The translations under genes were made by a program, and so were the position numbers. Positions 33,557 to 43,607 of a DNA stretch of 64,000 nt are shown here, piece after piece. The stretch comes from Agriterribacter sp964599035 (GTDB taxonomy: Bacteria; Bacteroidota; Bacteroidia; Chitinophagales; Chitinophagaceae): the NCBI GenBank assembly GCA_964599035.1, contig CAZREP010000002.1:1-64000 (forward strand). Direction: 5' to 3'. The notes beneath the pieces were generated by a model, which was not told the origin of the DNA, did no database searches, and saw nothing but the letters and a program-made list of their open reading frames with translations. Each line of letters starts with the position of its first letter. Within the stretch, counting starts at the first letter, position 1.

Positions 33557-36500
33557 TTAGAATTTGATATCCAGTCCGAAGGAAATTACGCTGTTAAAGG
33601 GATAGGTTTGCTCATCCGTACGTTCCCATGTTTCCTCAGGATCGAAAGAACGGTTCCATGTATCCTTTGAAAAAGTAAACAGGTCCTGCCCGCTAACATA
33701 TACACGAATATTTTGCATCTTAGCTTTGTGCACCAGGGCTTGAGGTAAATTGTAGGCCAGTGTTAATACCTTCAGCCGCAGGTAAGCCAGGTTGTTCATA
33801 CGCATGGAGGAATATCTCCAGTTCCAGTTCCGTATTCCGTCGAAGCCAACGGAACCGGGTATAATACGGGGATATTTTGCATCAGGGTTTTCAGGCGTCC
33901 AGTTTTTACCATAGAAGTATTCCAGGGGTTGCATCCATACCTGCCATAGTGGTACGCTGATTTCTCCTGTTCTTATCCCGCTTCGTTTTCCAATACCCTG
34001 CAGAATAACAGCCAGGTCGAACCCTTTATAAGAAACACTGATATTCGATGAATAAGCATACCGGGGAAGCAGGTTCCCTAAATACACCATATCGCCCTGT
34101 GTTCCTTTTCCTGCATCGCCAAAGGCAGTGATCTTTCCATCCCCGTCAACATCCTTATACATCACGTCTCCCACACCCAGGTTGGCAGGCACGTTGCCCA
34201 ACTGTTTGTAAGCGGCCAGTTGCTCTTCATTTTGAATGATACCATCAAACTGGTATCCGAAATATGAATTTAATGAATAGCCTTTCCGGGCATAAATCAA
34301 TCCTTCTCCGTACGCGTCATTTCCTTTCAGCTCAATCAGCTTATTCTTATTATCGCTGAGCATAGCCGAAATGCTATACCTAAAATTTCCGATCTGGTCA
34401 TTCCAACCTAAAGTGAGATCCCAGCCTTTTGTTTCTAACTTACCTATATTTTGTGTGGGTGCCGATCCGCCTAATGTGGCAGGCAACTGATCATTTACCA
34501 GCATGTTCTTGTTGCTCTTGATATAATAATCGAAGCTTCCGGTCAACCTCGAATGCAGAAGTGCAAAATCAATTCCCAGGTTTCTTGCCTCGATCGTTTC
34601 CCATGTACGACTTTGTGAGGCAATGCTGGCTACCGCACCCGGTAATCCCACATTAGGTGATCCCAGGGGATAAGCGCCGGAAATAGAGATCAGGGAAATA
34701 TAATCGTAGTTTCCAAAGTTAAGCTCCTGGTTTCCCGATTGTCCCCATGATGCTCTCACCTTCAGGTTGTCGAAAACATCCAGGGATCTGATAAAATTTT
34801 CTTCAGACAGATTCCAGGCTGCTGCAACGGATGGGAATAAAGCGCTCCATCGTTTGCTCTCTGCAAATTTGGAACTGCCGTCCATTCTCGTTGTAAAATC
34901 TATCAAATATTTTTTATCGAAGGAATAGCTTAACCGGCCAAAATAGGATTGCAAGGCCCAGGCAGATGCGCCCCCGCTGAAATTGGAATACTCTGTTTTT
35001 GTCCTGTCTGCAAGGTTCAGTGTAAATAGTTCATTGCTGGCAAAATTATACCCCGTTATGGATTGATTCTGGTAATCTTTCCTTTCACGGGAGGCTCCCA
35101 CCATCACATTCACCTTATGTTTGCCTGATATGTTTTTGTTATAATCAAGATAAGCCGTATAATTCTGATAAACATTCTTAGAATTTGTAAACAAAGCGCT
35201 ATTCGGATTATTTACAATGTCAAAATCGCTTCCGTCCCAATTGTGTTGTGCGAAGGTAGGGCGTGTTTCCTTCCTGTCATTGAAATCTATAATCACACCG
35301 GCCTGACCTACCAACAGCAAATCATTGAGCAGCTTAAGGTTCCCTTTCAGGTTAGTAGAGACCCGGTAGGCATTCTCCTTATTTAGACCTCCTTCCTCAA
35401 GATACTGAATAGGATTTCTAAACCCTCCCTGGTATTTATAAAGCTGTCCCAATGGATTATAGATGGGAACGTAGTTACCCATCTGGTTTACATAATATAA
35501 TATGCTGCCAAGCGCAGTAGGAGTAACGATAGGCTGGTTCTCAAAGCTGGTCCTTGTTTCAATATTTATCTTATCGGAAATCTTAAAATCATAGTTCATG
35601 CGAAGGTTATACCGGCTGGAATGGTTTTCTCCATGCCTGAACACACCCTCGTTCCTTTCATATCCTGCCGAGAAAAGATATGAGCTGTTATCACCACCAC
35701 CGGATATGCTGAGGTTATGTGTTTGCTGAGCGCCTGTTCCATACACTGCATCGTTCCAATCGTGCGACTGGTAAAATCCGGGGAAATTTTCAAGGTATTT
35801 CAACCATCCTGTGGGGTCAGGCTCCGCATTGTTCCTGATCTTTTCAAAAACTTCTTCAGAAACGCCGGGCAGGTTCACATTTCTCATGCCTTCATCATAC
35901 ATTTCGGCAAGGTGCAGCGTGTTTGTTCTCTCCTTTACAAACTGAGGTGTTTTTATTCCATAGTTCCCCGAATATGAAATGCTGGGCGAGCCTTTCTTCC
36001 CCTTTTTTGTGGTAACAATTATTACGCCATCAGCGGCACGTGCTCCATAGATAGAAGCGGCAGCGTCTTTTAATGCCGTGACTTCAGCTATATCGTTGGG
36101 GTTAATAAGATTAAGATCTCCGGGAATGCCATCTATCAGAACCAATACCCTGTTACCGCCCACCGAGGAGACGCCGCGTATTTGTGCTGAATAGTTCTCG
36201 AAACCGGGTCTGCCGCTTCCCCTGGTAATGGTAACTCCAGGTAAAGCTCCCTGCAGGGCAGTCATGGTATTGGTGAGCGGCCTGGTTTCGAATGCCTTAC
36301 TGTCAACTTTAGACACAGCGCCCGTTAATTCGCCTTTCAATTTGGTTCCGTAGCCAATTACCACTACTTCACTAAGTTTTGTGTCCAGCAAGGGTAGGGT
36401 TACGTTCAGGCTTGTTTTGCCGCTTACCTTTATTTCTTCCTTTTGGTAACCAACAAATTCAAAAACAAGAATATCATTTGCAGATGCCCCTATTGAAAAA

Positions 36501-36712
36501 TTTCCCTTAGCATCGGTAGTAGTACCAATATTGGGGGTTCCTTTAACCGTTATAGAAACGCTCTGTAATGGGTTGTTGTTCTCATCTCTGACTTTACCGG
36601 TAATATTTTTTTGCTGGGCAAATGACAAGCCCGATGAAAAGGAGAAAAACAGCACTAGTAAAAATCTCAAAGATGAAGCAGACTTTTTTTTAGTTAGATT
36701 CTGATTAGTCAT
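33557..36712 (-). CDS. SusC/RagA-family TonB-linked outer-membrane transporter (PUL1)
   Basis: 1051 residues. Signal peptide (to about residue 33), carboxypeptidase-like domain (NITGKVRDENNNPLQSVSI), plug domain (LSEVVVIGYGTK; LKDAAASIYGARAADGVIIV) and a long TonB-dependent barrel closing with ISFGLDIKF. Together with SusD it imports oligosaccharides using proton motive force from TonB. A TAnnTTTG element lies 41 bp upstream, so this gene can be transcribed separately from the DUF5107 gene 120 bp upstream. Confidence 0.96.
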   Translation of the reverse strand: MTNQNLTKKKSASSLRFLLVLFFSFSSGLSFAQQKNITGKVRDENNNPLQSVSITVKGTPNIGTTTDAKGNFSIGASANDILVFEFVGYQKEEIKVSGKTSLNVTLPLLDTKLSEVVVIGYGTKLKGELTGAVSKVDSKAFETRPLTNTMTALQGALPGVTITRGSGRPGFENYSAQIRGVSSVGGNRVLVLIDGIPGDLNLINPNDIAEVTALKDAAASIYGARAADGVIIVTTKKGKKGSPSISYSGNYGIKTPQFVKERTNTLHLAEMYDEGMRNVNLPGVSEEVFEKIRNNAEPDPTGWLKYLENFPGFYQSHDWNDAVYGTGAQQTHNLSISGGGDNSSYLFSAGYERNEGVFRHGENHSSRYNLRMNYDFKISDKINIETRTSFENQPIVTPTALGSILYYVNQMGNYVPIYNPLGQLYKYQGGFRNPIQYLEEGGLNKENAYRVSTNLKGNLKLLNDLLLVGQAGVIIDFNDRKETRPTFAQHNWDGSDFDIVNNPNSALFTNSKNVYQNYTAYLDYNKNISGKHKVNVMVGASRERKDYQNQSITGYNFASNELFTLNLADRTKTEYSNFSGGASAWALQSYFGRLSYSFDKKYLIDFTTRMDGSSKFAESKRWSALFPSVAAAWNLSEENFIRSLDVFDNLKVRASWGQSGNQELNFGNYDYISLISISGAYPLGSPNVGLPGAVASIASQSRTWETIEARNLGIDFALLHSRLTGSFDYYIKSNKNMLVNDQLPATLGGSAPTQNIGKLETKGWDLTLGWNDQIGNFRYSISAMLSDNKNKLIELKGNDAYGEGLIYARKGYSLNSYFGYQFDGIIQNEEQLAAYKQLGNVPANLGVGDVMYKDVDGDGKITAFGDAGKGTQGDMVYLGNLLPRYAYSSNISVSYKGFDLAVILQGIGKRSGIRTGEISVPLWQVWMQPLEYFYGKNWTPENPDAKYPRIIPGSVGFDGIRNWNWRYSSMRMNNLAYLRLKVLTLAYNLPQALVHKAKMQNIRVYVSGQDLFTFSKDTWNRSFDPEETWERTDEQTYPFNSVISFGLDIKF

Positions 36713-36752
36713 GACAGCAATGTTTTAGTCATCAATTTTTAAGACTGAAAAT

Positions 36753-36760
36753 CAAATTTA
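36753..36760 (-). promoter_or_regulatory. -7 element (TAAATTTG) of PUL1 susC
   Basis: Minus-strand TAnnTTTG match in the DUF5107-susC spacer, 41 bp before the susC start. Confidence 0.5.
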
Positions 36761-36832
36761 TAATTATGGAAATGTTCTGTTGATGGATGATCCTTGGTGT
36801 TTAATGGATTATTTTACGATCCCATGAAAATA

Positions 36833-39800
36833 TCAATGCTCAGATAATGCTATTTTTTTATGAGTGAGCATACCCTGGTGATTTTTATCAAGTTCCAGCA
36901 CCTGTGCAAAAAAGTTGGCTGCTTTTGCTGCATATTCTTTTCCCAAGCCGAGATTTCCGAGCGCCATTAAATAATAACAATGAATTTTATTCAACAGGTT
37001 CAGATCCGTATCAAATACAGATAAGCCAGGTAGCGATACGGCAAAATAATCGATGCTGATGTTATCGTCAATATGCTTCTCTCCAAAGGATATAAGGCTT
37101 TTAAAAATGGCTGCAGCCTTTTCGGGGTCGTTCAGTTTTAACCATGCCAGTCCCTGGTAAAATATCTTATCGGGTTGGGGATCATTATAAAAAACAGCCT
37201 GAACAGGTTCGCTGATGCCCCGGGCTGCCATCCTGTAATAGCGGTCAGCCATAGCTTTGTTCCCCAGTTTTTCATAAGCCACTCCTTTCCAGTAATGAAT
37301 GTCATTTTCCTGCGTTCCCGCCAGTTTGCCTTCACCCAGGTTAGATGGATAATTTTCCGCCTGGCTCAATAAGCCTAATGCCTCTTCATATTTACCTGCG
37401 CTAACAGCTTGTTTTGCCAGTTCAAGACAGCAGATAAGATATTGCTGAATTACTTTACCTTCTCCACCTTCCCAGGGATGGAATGTATGTGCACTTAAAA
37501 GAGACTTTGCTTTCCCGTAATCTTTCGATTGATTGTATAAGGTGATTCTCTCCAGGTAAAGGTCATCCCTCTGATCAACAAGGGATAAATGTTTATTCAA
37601 AAAATTAAGTCTTTCCGTGTGATCCCTGTTTAACCTTTTATACAATTGATCTAATTCCATTAATACGCGGGCATCTGTTTCATCTAATGAAAAAGCCTTT
37701 TCCATGAATCGTAATGCCTTATCGGCATCACCGCGTTTATTGTAGTAGGCCAATGAAAGATTGCGATGCACTGTTGGAAAGCGATCATTTATCTGTACAG
37801 ACCTTTCCCAGCATTCAATGGCTTCATTGTATTGTCTTTTGTCGAACCAATAATTGCCCTGGTAATAATATGCCATGGCATCGCTGGGGTTCAATTCTAT
37901 CGCTTTTTGAAGAACAACTACATCTTCTATTTTGTTCGGGAAAACAAAATCAGGCGAAAGCGACGCAGCTCGTTGAAAATGTTCCGTTGCCAGCGCTATG
38001 TTGCCTGACTGAGAGGTTAACCAGCCAAGATAGTATTCAACCAAAGTGTTTTTATCATCGTGCGTTTTATAAATGGAAAGAAGCTGTATGGCCTCTTCAT
38101 ACAGTCCCGCGTGTGCATAATCAAAAGCGTACTCCACAAAGTTATTCGCATTATTCCTGCTGATATTTTTCAGGTGATTCAATACATCGTTAGCGGCCGG
38201 CGTATGTCCTTTTTCATTTATTAATAAAACGTATTTTTCAAATAGGCAGCCGAAATTGAAAGGATCCAGTGCTAAAGACTCCTCAATGCAATCTTCCGCT
38301 TTTTTATAAAGGTTGAGCTTTCGGAGAATAAAAACCCTGGCATGCCTTGCTGTATGACTGTGATAATTCTTCACTAAAGATTTCCCGATAAAGTCTAATG
38401 CCGCTTCGTAATCCTTTTTTAGGGTGGCAATTCTCGCGAGGTTTAGATAGCCCGCATGCTGCCATGCATCGTTCCAGGTACTCTTGTAAAAGGCGTCGTA
38501 GGCTTCATCGTTCCTGTTTTGCATCATAAGTGACCACCCCAGGTTATAGTAGGGTTCGCCGTCGTAGGGATTGGGGTTATGCTGCGTGATCGTTTCAACC
38601 GCTTTTTTGAAAAGGGGCTCGGCTTTGGCAAAGCATCCCCGTCTCAAATACCATAAGCCCATTGCATTATTATTGCGTGTGTCTTTGGGGTCTCTTCTCA
38701 GCGCCTCTTCATAATAGTCGGTGGGTTTATATGTAGCATGACGATACTGCTCCAGGTGCTGTCCGGTTAAAAATAGTTGTTCATTGTTTTCAACATCAGC
38801 AGGACGTTTAGCGGGTTGTGCGGGCTGTGGTACAGGTCGGTCTATATATTTCTCTTCCTGGTAGCTTACCAGTTCTCTGCCTGTGGCTAGGTTGGTGATC
38901 AACAGTTTTACATCTTCCGGAAATATGCCCTCTGCGAGGATTACTTTTTTGAGAAAGGGATTTTCAGGAGAGGAAGAAACCGTTTTAGTAAACAGAAGTT
39001 CTTCACCTCTAATCAGGTCAATCTTAATTTTTTCATATACCGATGTAACGTATAATATAATTTCTGCTGTATTGCCATTTATTTCGAGATTGATTGCAGC
39101 ATCCTTAGTGGCATTTTTTACCAGGCCCACTTCCCGGTATGGCATAAAATATTGCACGAAAGTTTTTTCCTCGTAAGGTTGAATCCACGAAAAATCAGGC
39201 TGGTTGTCTGTATAAACTCCCGTCATTAATTCTATATACGGCCCGTCTTCATCGGTAAGGTTCTTGTCCCAGGTACGGCCAAATTCACCATTACCCCATG
39301 TCCATTGCTTTTTACCCGGGGCAATGTGGTGGTCGGCCACGTGAAGCAAACCGCCTTTGCTGTCGTGTTCATATCCGCCCATAAAATTGTACCTTGAGCT
39401 TACTGCCATGTAGGAAGTGGGTACAGGAATATTTTTATATCTTGAAATATCTGTTCCGGGTGCATAATTTACTTTATAATAAACGCCTTTGGCTATGGGA
39501 AAAGAGGATACATCTCTTTTGCCATGATCAAACACCGCGTGCACATCTGGTGGAAAAACGGATTGATAGTGATCATTCACTTTAACGGCAGGGTTGGCCC
39601 ACCATAAAAAAGTTTGCGGGAACGGGGTACGGTTATACAACTTCCCTTTTATTTCTATATATGCTTTGCCGGGGTATACCGTAAAACCCGCCATTCCCTT
39701 CGTTCTGAACATACGCTCCACTTCATTCACCCACACGGTTTTGCTGCCGTCCTCGTTTTCAGCGATCGTAAAATCTACCGGCTCAAAAGTGGAAGGCCGG

Positions 39801-40174
39801 TGATGCTGCGGCCAGTTAAACTCTATGCCGCCAGAAATCCAGGGGCCGGTAAGTCCTACCAATGCTGGTTTGATTACCCGATTGTAATAAACAAAATGCC
39901 TTTGTTTTACTTTGTCATAGGCCATTTGTATTCGGCCTCCCAGTTCAGGCAGGATCATTATTTTTAAATAATAATTTTCCAGGAAGACAGCCTTATAAGT
40001 TTTAACGATTTTATTATCCTCTATTTTTTCTATAACGGCGTAAGGATATACCACACCGCTGCTCCCCTGGTATACCCGCTTTTCCAGGAACATAGGATTT
40101 TTCTCCGGAAGCCCTGCAGGGTAAGTTGGAATGTTAACCTCCTCTACCCATGCTTTTACTTCTCCCTGATTCAT
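36833..40174 (-). CDS. DUF5107 domain protein with TPR repeats
   Basis: 1113 residues, no signal peptide. The N-terminal part (about 40-400) is a DUF5107 domain: it looks like a beta-rich, aldose-epimerase-like fold, with ILPELGGRIQMAYDKVKQRH, ISGGIEFNWPQHHRPSTFEP and GYEHDSKGGLLHVADHHIAP. The rest (about 460-1113) is a long array of tetratricopeptide repeats (for example YYNLGWSLMMQNRNDEAYDAF, AMAYYYQGNYWFDKRQYNEA). DUF5107-TPR proteins recur in sugar-utilisation loci of Bacteroidota and other phyla, but I know of no firm activity. A cytoplasmic carbohydrate-active or sugar-sensing role is plausible. First gene of PUL1, divergent from the AraC regulator. Confidence 0.85.
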   Translation of the reverse strand: MNQGEVKAWVEEVNIPTYPAGLPEKNPMFLEKRVYQGSSGVVYPYAVIEKIEDNKIVKTYKAVFLENYYLKIMILPELGGRIQMAYDKVKQRHFVYYNRVIKPALVGLTGPWISGGIEFNWPQHHRPSTFEPVDFTIAENEDGSKTVWVNEVERMFRTKGMAGFTVYPGKAYIEIKGKLYNRTPFPQTFLWWANPAVKVNDHYQSVFPPDVHAVFDHGKRDVSSFPIAKGVYYKVNYAPGTDISRYKNIPVPTSYMAVSSRYNFMGGYEHDSKGGLLHVADHHIAPGKKQWTWGNGEFGRTWDKNLTDEDGPYIELMTGVYTDNQPDFSWIQPYEEKTFVQYFMPYREVGLVKNATKDAAINLEINGNTAEIILYVTSVYEKIKIDLIRGEELLFTKTVSSSPENPFLKKVILAEGIFPEDVKLLITNLATGRELVSYQEEKYIDRPVPQPAQPAKRPADVENNEQLFLTGQHLEQYRHATYKPTDYYEEALRRDPKDTRNNNAMGLWYLRRGCFAKAEPLFKKAVETITQHNPNPYDGEPYYNLGWSLMMQNRNDEAYDAFYKSTWNDAWQHAGYLNLARIATLKKDYEAALDFIGKSLVKNYHSHTARHARVFILRKLNLYKKAEDCIEESLALDPFNFGCLFEKYVLLINEKGHTPAANDVLNHLKNISRNNANNFVEYAFDYAHAGLYEEAIQLLSIYKTHDDKNTLVEYYLGWLTSQSGNIALATEHFQRAASLSPDFVFPNKIEDVVVLQKAIELNPSDAMAYYYQGNYWFDKRQYNEAIECWERSVQINDRFPTVHRNLSLAYYNKRGDADKALRFMEKAFSLDETDARVLMELDQLYKRLNRDHTERLNFLNKHLSLVDQRDDLYLERITLYNQSKDYGKAKSLLSAHTFHPWEGGEGKVIQQYLICCLELAKQAVSAGKYEEALGLLSQAENYPSNLGEGKLAGTQENDIHYWKGVAYEKLGNKAMADRYYRMAARGISEPVQAVFYNDPQPDKIFYQGLAWLKLNDPEKAAAIFKSLISFGEKHIDDNISIDYFAVSLPGLSVFDTDLNLLNKIHCYYLMALGNLGLGKEYAAKAANFFAQVLELDKNHQGMLTHKKIALSEH

Positions 40175-40205
40175 AACAAGACAATATTTATTTGATGTTT
40201 AGATT

Positions 40206-40213
40206 CAAAATTA
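40206..40213 (-). promoter_or_regulatory. -7 element (TAATTTTG) of PUL1
   Basis: Minus-strand TAnnTTTG match 32 bp upstream of the DUF5107 gene, in the short divergent spacer to the AraC gene. AraC sites should lie around it. Confidence 0.5.
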
Positions 40214-40295
40214 TTCCATCATCTCAGCTTATTTGATGGAGAAACATTGTATTCAGATGGACTTTTTTACTATTTTTAAACCATATTCCTCAAAT

Positions 40296-41189
40296 ATGGA
40301 GCTTAGTATAAAAAAGAAAGAAGGTTTTCAGGGACAAAAGCTTATCGTGATCCCCAAGCAGGTCATTAACGGGAAATGTGTAAGAAATGAGATGATCAAC
40401 AGCCTGTATATTACAGACATCGGTTACTATCCCAAAGCACGGTATCACTATATGGAGCGGGCACGAGGCGCAGAACAATATATATTGATCTACTGCCACG
40501 ATGGTAAAGGAAATGTTTCTATACGGAATAAAGAATACAATATGCAATCGGATGATTTTATTATTATTCCCAGTGGAACACCTCATTCTTACACCGCAGA
40601 TGAAAAGGATCCATGGAGTATTTACTGGATCCACTTTAAAGGCACCATTGCCAATAAAATCGCATCCGACATTGAAAAAAGGAAGGGACTGAGATGTTCT
40701 ATCAGGTTTAAAGAAAGAACCATTGCTCTGTTTAATGAAATCTATGCTCAATTAGAGAAAGGATATTCCAAAGACAACCTGATCTGCGCCAATATGTGCC
40801 TGTCTCATTTTTTTTCAACATTTCTTTTTAACGACAAATTCGATATGTCGGGTAAGTTAAGCAATAAGGACACGGTTGACCTTGCTATAGATTTCCTGAG
40901 TAAACATACGGCGAGCATGTTGTCCCTGGAAGACATCGCCTGTGAAGTAAACCTGTCGCCTTCACATCTTTCATATTTGTTCAAGAAGAAAACAGGTTTT
41001 TCCCCGATGGAATACTTTAACCATTTAAAGGTTCAGATGGCCTGCCAGTACCTGCTCTTTACTAAATTAAGAATCAAAGAGATCTCGCAGGAGGTAGGTA
41101 TAGAAGATCAATACTATTTCTCAAGAATGTTCAAAAAAGTAATGGGAATGTCACCTAATGAATACCGGGGGAAAAAAAATACCAGATAG
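40296..41189 (+). CDS. AraC-family transcriptional regulator of PUL1
   Basis: N-terminal cupin-like sugar-binding domain (about 30-150; the segment IIIPSGTPHSYTADEKDPWS is typical), then the double helix-turn-helix of AraC proteins at the C-terminus (MLSLEDIACEVNLSPSHLSY; LRIKEISQEVGIEDQYYFSR; MGMSPNEYRGKK). Transcribed divergently from the DUF5107 gene. It probably activates PUL1 when the freed sugar binds. The start at 40296 (MELSIKKKEGF) is chosen because the extra 21 residues available from 40233 are not characteristic of the family; that longer form cannot be excluded. Confidence 0.9.
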   Translation: MELSIKKKEGFQGQKLIVIPKQVINGKCVRNEMINSLYITDIGYYPKARYHYMERARGAEQYILIYCHDGKGNVSIRNKEYNMQSDDFIIIPSGTPHSYTADEKDPWSIYWIHFKGTIANKIASDIEKRKGLRCSIRFKERTIALFNEIYAQLEKGYSKDNLICANMCLSHFFSTFLFNDKFDMSGKLSNKDTVDLAIDFLSKHTASMLSLEDIACEVNLSPSHLSYLFKKKTGFSPMEYFNHLKVQMACQYLLFTKLRIKEISQEVGIEDQYYFSRMFKKVMGMSPNEYRGKKNTR

Positions 41190-41291
41190 GAAACGGGCAT
41201 TGTCGCAATGTATTTCTTTCCTACAAATCCATTAGGATATTTTGATTATTCAGTGAATACTAAATAAGGAGGCAGGGATAACAATACATCG

Positions 41292-42344
41292 CTATCCCGT
41301 TTTCACCCTGGGATCGACAATGCTGTACAATATATCCGAAAGGATATTGATAAGCACGAATAATGTTGCGGTTACCAGCACGCTGCCCATCACCACCGGG
41401 AAGTCGAGCTTATCCAATGCATCTACCGTTACTTTCCCGATCCCTTTCCAGCCGAAAATATATTCCACAAAGAATGCGCCGGCCAGCAGTTCGGCAAACC
41501 ATCCGGTAATTGCCGTAAGCACCGGGTTGAGTGCATTACGGAGGGCATGCTTGAATATTACTTTCCTTTTGCTGAGTCCTTTGGCGTAGGCGGTGCGTAT
41601 ATAATCCTGGTTCAATACATCCAGCATGGCGCTGCGGGTAAGCTGGGTAATGATGGCCAGGGGGCGGATGCCCAGCGTGAGGGCGGGAAGGATAAGGTTT
41701 TTCAGGGCAGGATATTTTTCACCGGTATAATTATCGTATTCGTAATAGCTTCCGGTTAGGTTCAGCCCTGTATAAGGTCCCAACACAATAGCAAAGCAGT
41801 AAGCAATAAGGATACCCGTAAAAAAGGAGGGAGCCGAAATACCCACCACACTGCTAAAAACTGCAGAGGTATCCAGCCAGGTATTTTGCTTAACAGCCGC
41901 CAGCACGCCCAGTGCGATGCCGGTAACAGCGGCAAACAGCATAGCTGCCATCGCCAGCAATATGGTGCCCGGCAAAGCTTCCATCAGTACGTTCAGTACA
42001 TCTCTTTTGGTTTGATAGGAGTGACGCAGGTAAGGAAGCTTGATGGCAAGGCTGGTGTTTTCGCTACCGATGAACCATCCTTTCAGGTTCTTTTGCCTGA
42101 TCTCCTGCCCGGAATGAACGCTTACAGGTGAAATATCATTTACATAATATAAAAACTGTTTCCATTTGGGCTGGTCGAGGTACAACTCTTTACGTATGTT
42201 TTGAATGGTGGCACTGTCGCCTGTTTGTCCTAATACAAGGCGTGCGGGATCACCGAAGCCCTGGAATAAAAAAAATACAATGCATACCACTCCTGCCAGA
42301 ACAAGCAGCGCATAAAAAATTTTCCTGGTAAAGTGTTGTATCAA
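41292..42344 (-). CDS. ABC transporter permease, DppB/OppB type
   Basis: 350 residues, six membrane helices. N-terminal segment FFLFQGFGDPARLVLGQTG and C-terminal EYIFGWKGIGKVTVDALDKL then PVVMGSVLVTATLFVLIN are typical of the first permease of peptide/nickel ABC importers. The EAA-like loop (AYAKGLSKRKVIFKHALRNA) that contacts the ATPase is intact. The usual partners (DppC, ATPases, binding protein) are not in the neighbourhood, so this subunit must work with products encoded elsewhere, or has been separated from its operon. A long periplasmic loop lies between helices 1 and 2. Confidence 0.9.
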   Translation of the reverse strand: MIQHFTRKIFYALLVLAGVVCIVFFLFQGFGDPARLVLGQTGDSATIQNIRKELYLDQPKWKQFLYYVNDISPVSVHSGQEIRQKNLKGWFIGSENTSLAIKLPYLRHSYQTKRDVLNVLMEALPGTILLAMAAMLFAAVTGIALGVLAAVKQNTWLDTSAVFSSVVGISAPSFFTGILIAYCFAIVLGPYTGLNLTGSYYEYDNYTGEKYPALKNLILPALTLGIRPLAIITQLTRSAMLDVLNQDYIRTAYAKGLSKRKVIFKHALRNALNPVLTAITGWFAELLAGAFFVEYIFGWKGIGKVTVDALDKLDFPVVMGSVLVTATLFVLINILSDILYSIVDPRVKTG

Positions 42345-42371
42345 GCAATGATGATTTTCGGAATTATACTG

Positions 42372-43517
42372 TTATTCTCCCGGCAGTGACCGTATGGCTT
42401 TTATGGCATCATCCCAGTCGGCGTAGCTCCATTTGTTCCTGATCGTTCCGTTTTGCAGCAGGTACAACGCAGGGTTAGTACGGGCTGCTGTTTTGATAGG
42501 CACCACATCACATTTTAAGAAGGTTATACCGGGCGTGCCATTAAAGTAGCCGCTGATCCCTTCTGCATTGTTCGTAATAACGAACAGGCTTATTCTTTGC
42601 TGCTGCAACGCAGGGTATAATGCTGCCAAACTTTCCAGCCATTTCCCTGTGCCGGGGTCATCCTTTATAAATAGGAATGCAATGTAACCCGGATCGGAAA
42701 GCACCTGCATGGTGGTATCATTGCCCGAGAGGGTGGTGAGCACAAAATCCTTGATGGCAGGTTCTGCGTTCCCTTTTCGGATCAGCTTGTCGTAACGTTT
42801 TACAAAATGATAAATGGAATCATCAAAGTCGTCCGGAAAGTTGTCGGAAGTAAATTCAACCGTGGCTCCGTCTTTTTCGTATACAAAGCTGATCACTGTG
42901 CTGTCTGGTATGGCGTTGGGTGGTATTTTCATCTTTTCGGGAATATTATTGCCTTTTTTAAAAGGCAGGCAATCGGCAATGGGCAAATGTTTCAATACAT
43001 GCCATTGCAGCCCTATGCTGAAGATCACAGACAGGAAAATAATACCTGCGCTTCCTAATGAAGATAATGCAGGTTTGATCTTGTTTCGCCATGAAAAGAT
43101 AAGCAGGATCAGCAGTAGCAATACGATATCTTTTATAAAAGATGCTTTTGGGGTAAGGGGGATGCAATCGCCGAAGCATCCGCAGCTTCTGAATTTGCCC
43201 GACAGGTAAGCGTATCCTGTGAGGAATGTAAAGAAAATGATCAGCAGCAGTAAAAGCCAGCTGAATAAACGCATCTTCCATCCCACCAGCACCGCCACAC
43301 CGGCTACAATTTCAAAAGCGATCATGATCACAGAGAAAGGCAGGGCATAATCGTTAAGGGCATGCATAAGCCCGGGCAACCAGCCGGATTGCGCCCACAC
43401 TTCAAAAAATTCCTGCATTTTATAGGCAAGCCCTAAAGGGTCATTGGCTTTTACCAGCCCCGAGAAGATAAAAAGGATGCCAACAATGTACCTGGAAACA
43501 GTAATGATTGATTTCAT
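42372..43517 (-). CDS. BT_3928-family DoxX-like membrane protein
   Basis: 381 residues. The N-terminal half has four membrane helices of the DoxX/MauE type (ISRYIVGILFIFSGLVKANDP-like start) with a Cys-rich segment GKFRSCGCFGDCIPLTP between helices. The C-terminal half, after one more helix, is a periplasmic domain with a thioredoxin-like alternation (YIAFLFIKDDPGTGKWLE; LYLLQNGTIRNKWSYADWDD) but no CxxC. BT_3928 proteins are conserved across Bacteroidota and are thought to be redox-related; the exact role is unknown to me. It is 27 bp upstream of the ABC permease gene on the same strand, so the two are probably co-transcribed. Confidence 0.87.
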   Translation of the reverse strand: MKSIITVSRYIVGILFIFSGLVKANDPLGLAYKMQEFFEVWAQSGWLPGLMHALNDYALPFSVIMIAFEIVAGVAVLVGWKMRLFSWLLLLLIIFFTFLTGYAYLSGKFRSCGCFGDCIPLTPKASFIKDIVLLLLILLIFSWRNKIKPALSSLGSAGIIFLSVIFSIGLQWHVLKHLPIADCLPFKKGNNIPEKMKIPPNAIPDSTVISFVYEKDGATVEFTSDNFPDDFDDSIYHFVKRYDKLIRKGNAEPAIKDFVLTTLSGNDTTMQVLSDPGYIAFLFIKDDPGTGKWLESLAALYPALQQQRISLFVITNNAEGISGYFNGTPGITFLKCDVVPIKTAARTNPALYLLQNGTIRNKWSYADWDDAIKAIRSLPGE

Positions 43518-43560
43518 TTGTAAAATGGCTAAGAATAGTACATGGCTAAACTACAATAAA

Positions 43561-43584
43561 AAAGCGAAGGGCTGGCTTCGCTTT
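43561..43584 (-). terminator. Rho-independent terminator of the DUF1508 gene
   Basis: Perfect 9-bp stem AAAGCGAAG/CTTCGCTTT with a 6-base loop. On the minus strand it is followed by TTTTATTG. It lies 23 bp past the stop codon. Confidence 0.85.
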
Positions 43585-43607
43585 TCGTATGTTGTAATGT
43601 ATTGCTT

